Origin: Bacteroidota bacterium
Lineage (GTDB): Bacteria > Bacteroidota > Bacteroidia > Bacteroidales > Prolixibacteraceae
Reading direction: 5' to 3'
Assembly (NCBI GenBank): GCA_024278975.1
Contig: JAJRSD010000072.1
Location: 1 to 64,000, forward strand
Length of the DNA: 64,000 bases
The notes below the pieces were generated by a model that was not told the origin of the DNA, ran no database searches, and saw nothing but the letters and a program-made list of their open reading frames with translations. A program made the translations under genes and the position numbers. This document shows, piece by piece, positions 33,453 through 42,675 of the stretch. The stretch's first letter is position 1. Each line of letters starts with the position of its first letter.

Positions 33453-36400
33453 CTATTTTTTAGCAAGTTTCTCCTTCTCAATTTCATCCAGGAATTTTCG
33501 TTGCGAATGTAACCATGCAATTTCAACATGTTCTGGCTCTATTTTTTCGCCTGTCCAGAGTTCGCGTAAAACTCGTCTAAAATCGTTTAGTACCATAATA
33601 AGTGCGGGGAAAAATATCAGAATAAAAAAGGTTCCGAATGCAACACCATAAACCAAAGAAATTGCCATTGGAATTAAAAACTGCGCCTGAAAACTTTTTT
33701 CTAAAATTAACGGAAACAATCCAAGCGAAGTGGTAAGTGTGGTTAAAATAATTGGGCGTAATCTCGATTTTCCGGCTTCAATAATTGCAGCTTTTACTTT
33801 TTCGCCTTCAACAATTAACAGATTAAATTTTGCCAGAAAAACGACAGCATCGTTTACAATAACTCCTGTTAGCGCAACAATTCCCCATAAACTTAAAATA
33901 GAAAGTGGTTTGCCATGAATTCCATGGCCCCAAATTGATCCTAAAATTGCAATCGGAATCATTATTAAAATCAATAATGGCTGTTCGAACGATTTAAAAT
34001 TGACCATCAGAATAAAAACAATTGCAAGAAAAGCAAGAGGGAACAGAACCAGTAATTCATCCATATTTCGTTTACTCTCTTTTTGCTGCCCCATAAATTC
34101 GACTGTAATTCCGGGATAATTTAATTTCAATTCAGGAATTATTTCAGCTTTAATTTGTTCAGTAATTTCGGAAACCGATGCATCCGGGTCAGTCAAATCT
34201 GCATCAACTCGCATTTCGCGTTTACTGTTGAAACGTTGAATATTTACCGGTCCGCGTTTCAGTTCGTAATCTACCAATTCGGTTAAAGGATAAACACCTT
34301 GCGGAGTTTGAATTTTCATCTGTTCCATTTGTCCAATCCGCTCGCGACCTTCAGCCGGATACCGTACCCAAACCCGCAATTCGTCGCGACCTTCTTGCAA
34401 ACGTTGCGCCTGCCCACCATAAAATGCCTGACGAACACGGTTGGCAATCGAAGTTTCTGTAAAACCTAACATATAGGCTTTTGGCTTCAGTTTCAAAAGA
34501 ATTTCCTGCTTACCAAGTGCATTAGTATTTACAATATCTTTTAATTGTGGTAACTCTTGCAAACGTTCGAAAAGAAGATCGCGGGCATGCTCCAGTTCTT
34601 TAATATTTCTCGAAAGCAATGCAATTGAAACGGGTTTCCCGAAACGCATACTCGAACTACCGATTGTAAATTTTTCGGCTTCGCGAACAGGACCTATCTT
34701 TTTTCTGATATTTTTAATTATTTCGTAAGAACTAATTCCGGTCTGTTCCGAGTTACGTGGCGAAATACTTATACTTCCTGCATGCGAACCTCTTTCGCTT
34801 CCCTGAAAAGCAGAACCAAGTTGAATTATACTATTTTCAATAATCGGCAGCGTGTCGTTATACTCCACCATCATCTCTTTATTTACTTCCCAAACAATAC
34901 TGTCGAAATGTTCCAAATATTCCATCGTTTGTTTTTCGCCCGAACCCGGAGTAAAAGCAAGATTTATATTGAAAGAGTCGAATTCCATACGTGGAAAGAA
35001 AGTGGTTTTAATAAACTGCCCGCCAATTAAACCACCTGTAATTAACATCATTGCAACCGGAATTGCAATTACAATATAACGCCATTTTACAATTAATCTT
35101 AAAACCCGGTCGTAAGCATAATCGCGTAACCAACTAAAAAAACCTTCGGTATATTTTCTGAAACCTTTGTCTTTTGCTTGAAGTACTTTTCGGTTTAACA
35201 CATGTTTATTACCAAGATGCGCAGGCAAAACAAAAAATGCTTCGAATAGCGAAAATGTTAAACTGAGAATAACAATAATTGCCATTTCGTACATCATTTC
35301 CATTCGGCCGTTAATAAAAATAAGTGGCATAAAAGCAACAATAGTTGTTAGCACCGAAGTTACAACTGACGGTACAACTTCCATTGTTCCGTCAACCGCA
35401 GCCCGCATGGGACCTTTCCCCCGTTCGAAATGCTGGAATATATTTTCGCCAATTACAATACCGTCGTCAACCAGAATCCCGATTACCAGAATCATTCCGA
35501 ACAGCGACATTAAATTGATAGTAACACCCATTAAATTGGCTACAATAAACATGGCAAGAAACGATGCCGGAATTCCCCAGGCAACCCACAACGAAAGTCG
35601 TGTACTTAGCATGAGTCCCAGAATCAGGATTACCATAATTAATCCCTGTCCTCCGTTATTATATAATAAATCGAGTCGCTGTTTTAAAATATCGAGGAAC
35701 GAACGCTGAACTTTTAGTTCGACATTTGGATTACTGGCATTAAAGTCTTTAACATATTTATGAACGTATTTATCTATCTCTTCCAGGTCTTCCGATATTA
35801 GTTTCGAAATCGTCATACTAACAAGCAGCTTACCTTTTTCGATTGCTTTATTCGGAGTATCCGAGAATTTCTTTTTAACAAGTGCAACGTCTCTGATTCG
35901 TATTATACTGCCATCGGGATTTGCCCTTACAATGATATCTCCAATTTTATTTGGGTCGGCACTGCGCGAACGAAGCCTAATAAGCATCTCCTCTTCCATG
36001 GAGCGTAATTGCCCGCCTGAAACATCGCGGTTATTTTGTGCAATAGCATTTTGTAATTCGGCAAATGTAATCCGATAACGCAACAAATCCTCCTCGTTTG
36101 CTTCAACCGAAATTTCGAGTGGCGGGTAACCCGAAATTGAAATTTGACTAACAACACCCGATGCTAAAAGTTCCTCTTCAATTTGCTGAGCGTAGGCTTT
36201 TAGTGTGAGTAGATCAACGTCGCCCGTAACTAAAAGCATCATTGCAGGCGACCGCGACCTTCGCTTTGAAACAATAGGACGTTCTGCCGCAGTTGGGAAC
36301 GATGAAATTCCATCAACAGCATTTTTTATCTCAATAAGTGCTTCGTCGATATTGTAACCCGGGATAATTTCGATTGTTACCCGCGAACTGTTCTCCGAAG

Positions 36401-36653
36401 AGGTAGAATTTATTTCGTAAATACCGGGGATTGTTCTGATTGCTTCCTCTATTCGGGAAGTTACACCCTCCTCCATTTCAACGGGCGATGCTCCCGGATA
36501 AAAAACACTTACATCTAACATTTTAGATTCGCGCTCCGGGAAAAAAGATTTTTTCATGGAGTACATACTAATTCCGCCAACAATTATTAAAAAAATAATT
36601 ATCAGGTTAGCATAAAACGGAAAGCGCACAAATGCTTCAACTATTTTCTTCAT
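33453..36653 (-). CDS. RND-family efflux pump (HAE1-type)
   Basis: 1066 residues, normal size for an RND inner-membrane pump using proton-motive force. Twelve transmembrane helices in the expected 1+5 and 1+5 plan with two large periplasmic loops. Transmembrane helix 4 has VIGILVDDGIVIGENIFQH near residue 390, with the paired aspartates of the proton relay; helix 10 has GVIVNDAVVFLAKFN near 930. The loop motif ARPIVSKRR-like PIVSKRRSRSPAMMLLV is near 116. Similarity to the HAE1 group suggests drugs, detergents or lipids as substrates; heavy-metal (CusA) motifs are not evident. Confidence 0.94.
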   Translation of the reverse strand: MKKIVEAFVRFPFYANLIIIFLIIVGGISMYSMKKSFFPERESKMLDVSVFYPGASPVEMEEGVTSRIEEAIRTIPGIYEINSTSSENSSRVTIEIIPGYNIDEALIEIKNAVDGISSFPTAAERPIVSKRRSRSPAMMLLVTGDVDLLTLKAYAQQIEEELLASGVVSQISISGYPPLEISVEANEEDLLRYRITFAELQNAIAQNNRDVSGGQLRSMEEEMLIRLRSRSADPNKIGDIIVRANPDGSIIRIRDVALVKKKFSDTPNKAIEKGKLLVSMTISKLISEDLEEIDKYVHKYVKDFNASNPNVELKVQRSFLDILKQRLDLLYNNGGQGLIMVILILGLMLSTRLSLWVAWGIPASFLAMFIVANLMGVTINLMSLFGMILVIGILVDDGIVIGENIFQHFERGKGPMRAAVDGTMEVVPSVVTSVLTTIVAFMPLIFINGRMEMMYEMAIIVILSLTFSLFEAFFVLPAHLGNKHVLNRKVLQAKDKGFRKYTEGFFSWLRDYAYDRVLRLIVKWRYIVIAIPVAMMLITGGLIGGQFIKTTFFPRMEFDSFNINLAFTPGSGEKQTMEYLEHFDSIVWEVNKEMMVEYNDTLPIIENSIIQLGSAFQGSERGSHAGSISISPRNSEQTGISSYEIIKNIRKKIGPVREAEKFTIGSSSMRFGKPVSIALLSRNIKELEHARDLLFERLQELPQLKDIVNTNALGKQEILLKLKPKAYMLGFTETSIANRVRQAFYGGQAQRLQEGRDELRVWVRYPAEGRERIGQMEQMKIQTPQGVYPLTELVDYELKRGPVNIQRFNSKREMRVDADLTDPDASVSEITEQIKAEIIPELKLNYPGITVEFMGQQKESKRNMDELLVLFPLAFLAIVFILMVNFKSFEQPLLILIMIPIAILGSIWGHGIHGKPLSILSLWGIVALTGVIVNDAVVFLAKFNLLIVEGEKVKAAIIEAGKSRLRPIILTTLTTSLGLFPLILEKSFQAQFLIPMAISLVYGVAFGTFFILIFFPALIMVLNDFRRVLRELWTGEKIEPEHVEIAWLHSQRKFLDEIEKEKLAKK

Positions 36654-36694
36654 CTTACTAAAACTTTTACTTTAACTCCTGAGAATGAGTCGTT

Positions 36695-37888
36695 TTATGC
36701 CTTTTTCTTCTTTTTTGAATTTGAATTGCCTTTCCCCGTTTTTCTTGTATTTGGCTGTTCTTCGCCCAAAATACTAACCGGACTATTTTCTTTGGCATTG
36801 ATAAGTGGTTCCACAACTATTTTTTGTCCCTCTGTTAATCCGTTAAAAATGAGTGTTGTCTCATTTGTTTTTATGACATTAATTTCTTGTTTTCTGAGTT
36901 TGCCATCGGTAACTACAAATACTTCGTTCGAGTTAAAAACTGCGCTTCTGGGAATTTCCATTGCGGCAGCAATTTTTTGCCCTGGAAATTCGACCACTTT
37001 ATATTCTCCAGCCAACATTTCAACATTTGCCGTATGATTAACTTTTACAAAAATACTTCGCGACTGTGTATTTACATTTATAAAATTGGATTTACGAACA
37101 ACAACACCAGACATTTCTGATGATCTGTTTTTCGAAAAAACACGAACTTTATCACCAATTTTAATCCATTTGCTAAATTCGTTTTTTACCGGAACTTCAA
37201 CTTCTAACTGGTCGGTACGAATCATTCTTGCAATCTGACCTCCGGTATTTACATATCCGCCAACCTCGAAATTTACCTGAGTAAATGTTCCGTTAAATGG
37301 TGCATAAAGTGTATGGCGTTTAAGTCTTTTCTCATCTTGCTGAATTCCGTAATATTCACTTAATACATTCCGGCTGGCAAGAAATATTTTAAGTTTTTCA
37401 TCTTTAATTGCCGGCATCTCGGGTAAATCTTCATCCATATTTATTGCTCTGAAAAACATTTCGTAAGCATCTAACTGGTCAGGGAAATCGACTTTAATAT
37501 CGGGGAGCAGAGTAATAATTGTGGTTAAGAATCTACTTTTTCTGGCTTTTAATGCAAGCTCAACTTCGTCTTTATATATTTCGGCAATTAGTTGCCCTTT
37601 TTTAAATGATGTTCCTTTTCGAAGCGAAACATTTCCTTTTTCAATTTTTCCGGAAGCCTCGGCAACCAATGTAATTTCGCTGCTGGAAACTACTCGTCCT
37701 TCGCGGGCAACCGACGAAATTATTTCGCTGTACTTAACTGTTTCCGCCTTTACAAAACGTTTCATCTCCATGTCGGGCATTCGCGGTGGCTTCGGTTTCA
37801 TCGATATAAATAATTCCGAAAGTGCTGCTGAACCACCTAATAAAACGACAAGTGCAACAACAATAAATGTAATTTTTCTCCAACTCAT
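36695..37888 (-). CDS. RND periplasmic adaptor (HlyD/MFP family)
   Basis: 397 residues with an N-terminal membrane anchor (about 7-27, ITFIVVALVVLLGGSAAL), then the lipoyl-like segment around KIEKGNVSLRKGTSFKKGQL near residue 82, an alpha-helical hairpin about 110-190, a second lipoyl half YAPFNGTFTQVNFEVGGYV near 195 and a beta-barrel. The tail is Lys/Asn/Ser-rich. First gene of the efflux operon (41 bp before the pump gene). Confidence 0.93.
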   Translation of the reverse strand: MSWRKITFIVVALVVLLGGSAALSELFISMKPKPPRMPDMEMKRFVKAETVKYSEIISSVAREGRVVSSSEITLVAEASGKIEKGNVSLRKGTSFKKGQLIAEIYKDEVELALKARKSRFLTTIITLLPDIKVDFPDQLDAYEMFFRAINMDEDLPEMPAIKDEKLKIFLASRNVLSEYYGIQQDEKRLKRHTLYAPFNGTFTQVNFEVGGYVNTGGQIARMIRTDQLEVEVPVKNEFSKWIKIGDKVRVFSKNRSSEMSGVVVRKSNFINVNTQSRSIFVKVNHTANVEMLAGEYKVVEFPGQKIAAAMEIPRSAVFNSNEVFVVTDGKLRKQEINVIKTNETTLIFNGLTEGQKIVVEPLINAKENSPVSILGEEQPNTRKTGKGNSNSKKKKKA

Positions 37889-38177
37889 AATTATGTTTTT
37901 CGATATTTTTTTTCTCAGTCAAATATGTTTTACAACCAATAACAAAATGATTGTTAAATGGTTGAAATAAAAAAGTGTGCAAAAGTCTATAAATAATCAG
38001 AACAAAAAAACTAATCTAAATATTACCAGTTAATTTAACTATAAACTTATGGTTACATTAACACAATCACATAATGACTTCTGTTAGGTGAAAAGGTTTA
38101 AATCAATTATAATAAATATTGCAACAAATAATTCACTACAAATCGGAAGTGCAATAGTTTTATTTCAGGATATAGTT

Positions 38178-38305
38178 AATCATTTTCAGAAAATGCCCGG
38201 TTGGCGCGCCGTGCCATTCGCCGTGCCTGATCCATATCGCCAATGTTATACGCCTGTTTTGCATGTGAGAGTTCCTGTTCAGCATTAATATAAAAATATC
38301 TTCAA
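38178..38305 (-). pseudogene. Fragment of a TPR-protein gene
   Basis: About 125 bp encodes FYINAEQELSHAKQAYNIGD then MDQARRMARRANRAFSEND and a stop, corresponding to residues about 22-61 of the TPR protein at 39568-40266 (FYIDAERELVQAQNAFRSGD). DNA identity is high in GCCCGGTTGGCGCGCCGTGC, lower elsewhere. It is a truncated, diverged second copy about 1.9 kb from the intact gene, ending at the efflux side of the cluster. Confidence 0.85.
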
Positions 38306-38429
38306 ACATATTTACCATAAAGATTACAATGGCGTTTTGTGTACCGAACACGGAAAAAGCAAAAAGAGAAAAGAGGGCAAGCTGGCTTTTATAAAAGCTT
38401 ATCGCGAAGTGGATTCATTTGATGTTTAA
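38288..38429 (+). pseudogene. Short C-terminal coding remnant
   Basis: An open frame without a start codon reads YHKDYNGVLCTEHGKSKK then KEGKLAFIKAYREVDSFDV and a stop at 38429. The composition is protein-like (charged, no low complexity), and the frame ends cleanly where the next gene's stop lies. I do not recognise the family. Probably the end of a lost gene, next to the TPR fragment. Confidence 0.4.
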
Positions 38430-38902
38430 TTTTCGATTGAAATTTTCTCTAATAAATTTTTCATATTTGATGAGATTCTCTTTTCGTCTTTTTCGTATGA
38501 AATAGCGAGGATAATGTAAAAACTTCCTTTATAATATTGCATCAAACAATACATCTTCATATCATCGCTTACTGAGGTAATCATCGAACAATTTGTTTCG
38601 CCAAGAACGGTACAGTTCCCTTTTTTGTGCAATACTGTTTGCGAATAAGTTGGGTCGTTGTCAAAAGATTTAAACATTTCAGAAAGAAAAATATCTTTAT
38701 CTTCCTCATCAAATGTATAAACTTCGGTACTTAGAATTACCATTTCCGGGTTATTACTGGCTTCCGAAACTAATGTAATTGAACTCGCATCACTATTTTT
38801 CTCGTCCTTACTCCACTCGTCAGGAAGTCCGATTATGTAGTTATCCCATGTTAATTTTTCAGATGCTACTAATTCAGTTTCAGACCAGTCTTGTGTACAC
38901 AT
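38426..38902 (-). CDS. Hypothetical protein, possibly 5'-truncated
   Basis: 158 residues with no recognised domain; alternating strands (ASSITLVSEASNNPEMVILS) and a C-terminal helix resemble small PsbP/DUF1795-like stress proteins only vaguely. The apparent start MCTQDWSETELVASEKLTWD is probably internal: upstream another frame (about 39015-38890) encodes FTIEKMKGTLTDMGLETTL and GTFEIEGDFDLCV, and the 180-residue frame further upstream is in the same register as this one. A frameshifted larger gene spanning 38426-39496 is likely. Confidence 0.5.
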   Translation of the reverse strand: MCTQDWSETELVASEKLTWDNYIIGLPDEWSKDEKNSDASSITLVSEASNNPEMVILSTEVYTFDEEDKDIFLSEMFKSFDNDPTYSQTVLHKKGNCTVLGETNCSMITSVSDDMKMYCLMQYYKGSFYIILAISYEKDEKRISSNMKNLLEKISIEN

Positions 38903-38953
38903 AAATCAAAATCACCCTCAATTTCAAAAGTCCCTGGAGTTAAACTGTTTTCT

Positions 38954-39496
38954 TTAAATTTTAGTGTTGTTTCTAACCCCATATCCGTAAGAGTTCCCTT
39001 CATTTTTTCGATGGTAAACTTCACCTGCCTGCATGTCTAAGTCACTCTGCATTCCTTTGTGCCCCGGATCATCAATGCCTGTACCCAGAGTTGCCCTGGC
39101 TTTTTCAGTAGTTGCATATTTCCCGCCTTTAACTCTGGCATTTGTTTCTGCAATAAGGATATTTTGCACTTCATGTCGCTGCCGTGCCAATTTAGAAGAT
39201 TGTGCTTTATGGATTTTATATTCCTGATTAACCCGAAAATCTGCTTCCACCTCCAAAATAGTGGAGTTGCTAATCTTTTTAAGTTCAGCACTGTGCCTTA
39301 CTATTTCCACATCCCATTGTGCCTGTGTCTTTTTCCACAAGTTACCTGTTGCCCATAGTTCTTCCGAGGAGTATAAAATTTGTGCTTTTACTGGCAATAC
39401 TTGCAAAAACATAAATATCAAAATAAAATAAAATACAATTTTGTTGGAAGAATTAGGTTGTGTTTTGTAATAATACTTGAATTGGTATTGATACAT
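38954..39496 (-). CDS. Secreted hypothetical protein, probably frameshifted
   Basis: 180 residues; a hydrophobic segment (about 20-38, VFYFILIFMFLQVLPVKAQ) is a signal peptide after a polar start. The mature part is helical and charged (AQWDVEIVRHSAELKKI, LARQRHEVQNILIAETNARV). No family recognised. After QSDLDMQAGEV the product runs out of frame into YHRKNEGNSYGYG, while another frame continues sensibly with KFTIEKMKGTL. The same register is resumed by the frame ending at 38426. Confidence 0.5.
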   Translation of the reverse strand: MYQYQFKYYYKTQPNSSNKIVFYFILIFMFLQVLPVKAQILYSSEELWATGNLWKKTQAQWDVEIVRHSAELKKISNSTILEVEADFRVNQEYKIHKAQSSKLARQRHEVQNILIAETNARVKGGKYATTEKARATLGTGIDDPGHKGMQSDLDMQAGEVYHRKNEGNSYGYGVRNNTKI

Positions 39497-39567
39497 TTTT
39501 TAGACAAATATTTTGTTGAACTCATAATAAAAATATTTTTTGGGTTTCTTAATAAATCAGGTTCAAA

Positions 39568-40266
39568 CTATTTCGATAATAGGTACTTTCCACGTAAACT
39601 CACCAACCGATTGGAAAGTTCCCGTCCTTCGGGAGTGGTAAATGAGAGTTTGTCTTTTTCAATAGATAGTTTATAGGCCAGCTCGCACTCGTCGAGGGCT
39701 TTTTTAATTTCGCCTTTTTTTTCGAAAACCTTGCTCATTAAATCATGAGCTTCGGGTAATTTTTCCGACAAATTAATGGCTGTATTTGCATCGTTGCTTG
39801 CTTTCTCAATTTGTGCTAATTCGAGATGTGTCAATCCGCGTTGTGTTAAATAATAGGCTCTTGCATTATTTGAGATATTGTCTGATGCACGCATCAATCC
39901 TTTATCAAGATCAATTAATGCATTTTTGTTATCGCCTAATTGATGGCTAATTTTTCCTCTTAATAAAAGTGCCCCAATATTTTCAGAATCTAAAGATAAG
40001 AGTCGGTTCAAATAAGTTTTTGCAGCATTGTCCCAATCCATTTTTGTGGCTGCTTTGGCTTGTAAAAAATAGGCTTCAATTTTTTTATCATTTTCGGTAA
40101 ATGCCCGGTTGGCGCGCCGTGCCATCCGCAGTGCCTGATCCATATCGCCGGAACGAAATGCGTTTTGTGCCTGTACCAACTCACGTTCAGCATCTATATA
40201 AAAGATGCTGGCAAGAGTAATTACAACAGCAACAACAAATGTTAGTATTCTAATAAAATTGATCAT
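39568..40266 (-). CDS. TPR-repeat membrane-anchored protein
   Basis: 232 residues: an N-terminal hydrophobic anchor (about 7-24) followed by about five TPR-like helical pairs, for example NAFRSGDMDQALRMARRANR near 36, GKISHQLGDNKNALIDLDKG near 104 and GLTHLELAQIEKASNDANTA near 143. A protein-protein interaction role is expected. The start overlaps the stop of the upstream membrane-protein gene (ATGA), so the two are translationally coupled. A broken piece of a paralog lies at 38178-38305. Confidence 0.82.
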   Translation of the reverse strand: MINFIRILTFVVAVVITLASIFYIDAERELVQAQNAFRSGDMDQALRMARRANRAFTENDKKIEAYFLQAKAATKMDWDNAAKTYLNRLLSLDSENIGALLLRGKISHQLGDNKNALIDLDKGLMRASDNISNNARAYYLTQRGLTHLELAQIEKASNDANTAINLSEKLPEAHDLMSKVFEKKGEIKKALDECELAYKLSIEKDKLSFTTPEGRELSNRLVSLRGKYLLSK

Positions 40267-40751
40267 GATTTATTTTTTACAGATTTAACCGGCAGTGATA
40301 TCAGCATAAAGAAAAACATAAAAAGGACATCGAACAACCATAAGAACAACCAGAATCCCCCATTCATTCCTCCCGAGAATGCTTTATGAGCTACTCCTGC
40401 TGTAGAAAAGATGCCAAAAACTGATTCTGATGTAGCACCGCTCCATGTTCTGCCAAACCATCCCAGAGGATCAAAGACAGGTTGTGCCAGTCCAAATCCA
40501 ATAGCCTGTCCGATCATAAAAAGAAAAAACAAGAGAATTGTGATCTTAAACTTATGATCTGACAATATTCTTTGAGGTTGTTTATCTGATCTATGAATTA
40601 ACCAGGGAATTAAAAATCCTATGACTATTCCCTGTATAAGTATGTAATAACCCATCCAGTATCTTAACCAGCCTGTAATGAATCCTATAACAATTGTTAT
40701 AAAGATCCATCTTATAAATACCATAGTAGGCGTTTTATCATAATTACTCAT
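40263..40751 (-). CDS. Four-helix membrane protein, unknown family
   Basis: 162 residues with four hydrophobic segments, about 12-32, 34-50, 68-88 and 130-152. A Gly/Phe/Trp-rich loop FDPLGWFGRTWSGATSESVF and SGGMNGGFW lie between helices 3 and 4. No known family recognised. Position between the TPR gene (overlap ATGA) and the two-repeat protein gene (3 bp apart) shows one operon. Confidence 0.7.
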   Translation of the reverse strand: MSNYDKTPTMVFIRWIFITIVIGFITGWLRYWMGYYILIQGIVIGFLIPWLIHRSDKQPQRILSDHKFKITILLFFLFMIGQAIGFGLAQPVFDPLGWFGRTWSGATSESVFGIFSTAGVAHKAFSGGMNGGFWLFLWLFDVLFMFFFMLISLPVKSVKNKS

Positions 40752-40754
40752 AAA

Positions 40755-41792
40755 CTATATTTTACGGCCATTCCAATTGTTTGTAGGCACATCATTATTA
40801 TATCCCCACTTACCTGTAAATGATGAAAAATCTGAATTAAAAATAAACCTAAATTTACCTCTTCCATTATTTTGAATCCAGATTCCGTTCAATTCATTTC
40901 CGATTAGTGTTCCTTCTATTTTTCCACCTGAATAATCATAAAATCCGGTAACTTTCGAACCATTGATTTTTAAAGTCATTTTATTGAAACTGGTAGAGTA
41001 AGTCCCTTCAATTCGTCTATTTGAACTTTGGTTTGATGTCGTTGAATTACTTGTTACGGATGTTGATTTAGAACTCTTCTTAGGAGAGTTAGTCACTTCA
41101 AAACTTAATGAAGTAACCTCCTTCCCGTTGGCATCCGTATCATTCATTCTAAAATCATAAAACCCTGTTTTTGTAGGAGCCGTAAATTGCATAACTCCAT
41201 TGGTTTGTTTTTCTATATATTTGTATGATAAGTCGTATTTATCGTTTACTGCTTCACTTCCGTGTTTTACAGTTGACGGAACAATACCGATCCAGGCATT
41301 CCTTGCAAAACCTGAGGGTGCTGTAAAATGAAGAACAATCATTTCACCCGGTTTGAATTGTGTTTTTTCTAAACTCAAGGATTGAGGAGAAACAGGTGAA
41401 GCATTACTATGGGTGGTGGTTTTAACATTTAAAGAACTCGAATTACTTACTTCAAAAGCTGTCATAGCAATTTCTTTTCCATTTTTATCGGAATCATTTA
41501 ATCTAAAATCATAATTCCCGACTTTTTGGGGAGCTTTAAAAACCAATGTACCGCGGGTACCGTTTTTTAGATACTGGTAGGAAATGTCATATTTGTCATT
41601 TACAGCTTCGCTCCCATGTGATACCGCAGCGGGTATAATCCCAATCCATGCGTCAGAAGGAAGATCTCTCTCGATTGTAAAACTAACCAATATTTTTTCG
41701 CCCGGTTTATAAACGTGTTTATCGAGATTTATAAATTGAGCATTAGCAAAAAAAGAGGTTATCCCAACAATAAATAATAATAAATATTTCAT
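40755..41792 (-). CDS. Exported protein with two repeated beta-domains
   Basis: 345 residues with a signal peptide (MKYLLLFIVGITSFFANA). Two direct repeats of about 95 residues follow, each with DAWIGIIPAAVSHGSEAVND or NAWIGIVPSTVKHGSEAVND and then YDFRLNDSD or YDFRMNDTD with NGKE; they look like SKICH/Ig-like beta-sandwiches (about 22-115 and 138-233). A Ser/Thr-rich linker (about 235-258) leads to a C-terminal strand-rich domain (RRIEGTYSTSFNKMTLKING) seen in small secreted proteins. Probable periplasmic or surface binding protein; ligand unknown. Confidence 0.75.
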   Translation of the reverse strand: MKYLLLFIVGITSFFANAQFINLDKHVYKPGEKILVSFTIERDLPSDAWIGIIPAAVSHGSEAVNDKYDISYQYLKNGTRGTLVFKAPQKVGNYDFRLNDSDKNGKEIAMTAFEVSNSSSLNVKTTTHSNASPVSPQSLSLEKTQFKPGEMIVLHFTAPSGFARNAWIGIVPSTVKHGSEAVNDKYDLSYKYIEKQTNGVMQFTAPTKTGFYDFRMNDTDANGKEVTSLSFEVTNSPKKSSKSTSVTSNSTTSNQSSNRRIEGTYSTSFNKMTLKINGSKVTGFYDYSGGKIEGTLIGNELNGIWIQNNGRGKFRFIFNSDFSSFTGKWGYNNDVPTNNWNGRKI

Positions 41793-41827
41793 AATACTTC
41801 TATTTAAATTACTTGATAATTTATTTT

Positions 41828-42622
41828 CTAATTACTGGGCTGGCTAACTCTGAACTGGATATCCTGAACGATACTTACCAGTGTATTCATATAGTTATCC
41901 ACAGGAGATATCAGCACTTTCCCTGTTCCTGTAAAGGTATTCACCAGACCTTCCCCCGAGATCACCGAAGAAAATATCCCTTTGGTGGCCTTTTTAACCT
42001 TTAGTTCAACCCCCGAAGTCCGTGCAACAGCAAAGGCGCCGTCAACAACTAATTTGCCGTTTATCAGTTCCACCTCTTCGAGTGGACCGGCAGAAGTAAT
42101 AATTACTTTCCCTGTTCCGGCAACTACGGTTTGAAACCATTTTTCTCCTGAAAACAGTGCGCTTATGGCACGATTGGTAAAAGCCCCGATTTCAACACTC
42201 ACTTCAGATGCGTAATAGGCGCTCTGGTCGAGAATCCATTCGTCATTTTGCAGGTTGAGGATGGTAAATTCGCCAAACGAAGGTTGCATAAAAACCGTTC
42301 CTGTTCCTCTAATTACAGGTTTTACAATTTTTTCGCGGGTAATCATCGACTTAAACATTTTGCCAACACTTGGAATATCCGACTCCAGTTCAAGATCCCC
42401 TTTCATATAGTGCATTGCACCCGCTTCGTAACGAAACGAAGCATTCTCCAACTCTACTTTTACCATATTTAACCGTTCGCGGTTAACCACATCGAAAGTT
42501 ACTTTCCCTGCTGGTGTTTGCACCGGAGGCACTGTACCCGCCTGTTTTACCGGTGTTCCGCAGCTACCACAAAAAGCTGCTCCGGCTTTAATTTCGTTTC
42601 CACAATTTGAACAGTATGCCAT
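41828..42622 (-). CDS. Zinc-ribbon AIM24-family protein
   Basis: 264 residues: an N-terminal zinc ribbon CSNCGNEIKAGAAFCGSCG (residues 4-22), a short linker, then an AIM24/TIGR00266-type beta-rich domain about 42-258 (YEAGAMHYMKGDLELESDI, MFKSMITREKIVKPVIRGTG, GEGLVNTFTGTGKVLI). AIM24 proteins are widespread in bacteria and occur in yeast mitochondria; the molecular role is not defined. Probably cytosolic or membrane-peripheral. It is the middle of three consecutive zinc-ribbon genes. Confidence 0.88.
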   Translation of the reverse strand: MAYCSNCGNEIKAGAAFCGSCGTPVKQAGTVPPVQTPAGKVTFDVVNRERLNMVKVELENASFRYEAGAMHYMKGDLELESDIPSVGKMFKSMITREKIVKPVIRGTGTVFMQPSFGEFTILNLQNDEWILDQSAYYASEVSVEIGAFTNRAISALFSGEKWFQTVVAGTGKVIITSAGPLEEVELINGKLVVDGAFAVARTSGVELKVKKATKGIFSSVISGEGLVNTFTGTGKVLISPVDNYMNTLVSIVQDIQFRVSQPSN

Positions 42623-42675
42623 AATTTATTTTTTAATTTAATAAACTTTAAAATCTATTTTTGATTACCAAATTT

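Noticed and set aside
34782-35709. Open frames antisense to the RND pump gene
   Set aside because: Shadow frames of a strongly conserved gene; no protein-like composition.
36726-37970. Plus-strand frames opposite the adaptor gene
   Set aside because: They mirror codon bias of the adaptor gene and have no recognisable domain.
39033-39358. Plus-strand frames rich in Cys and Phe
   Set aside because: Antisense to a minus-strand gene with a good signal peptide; not supported.
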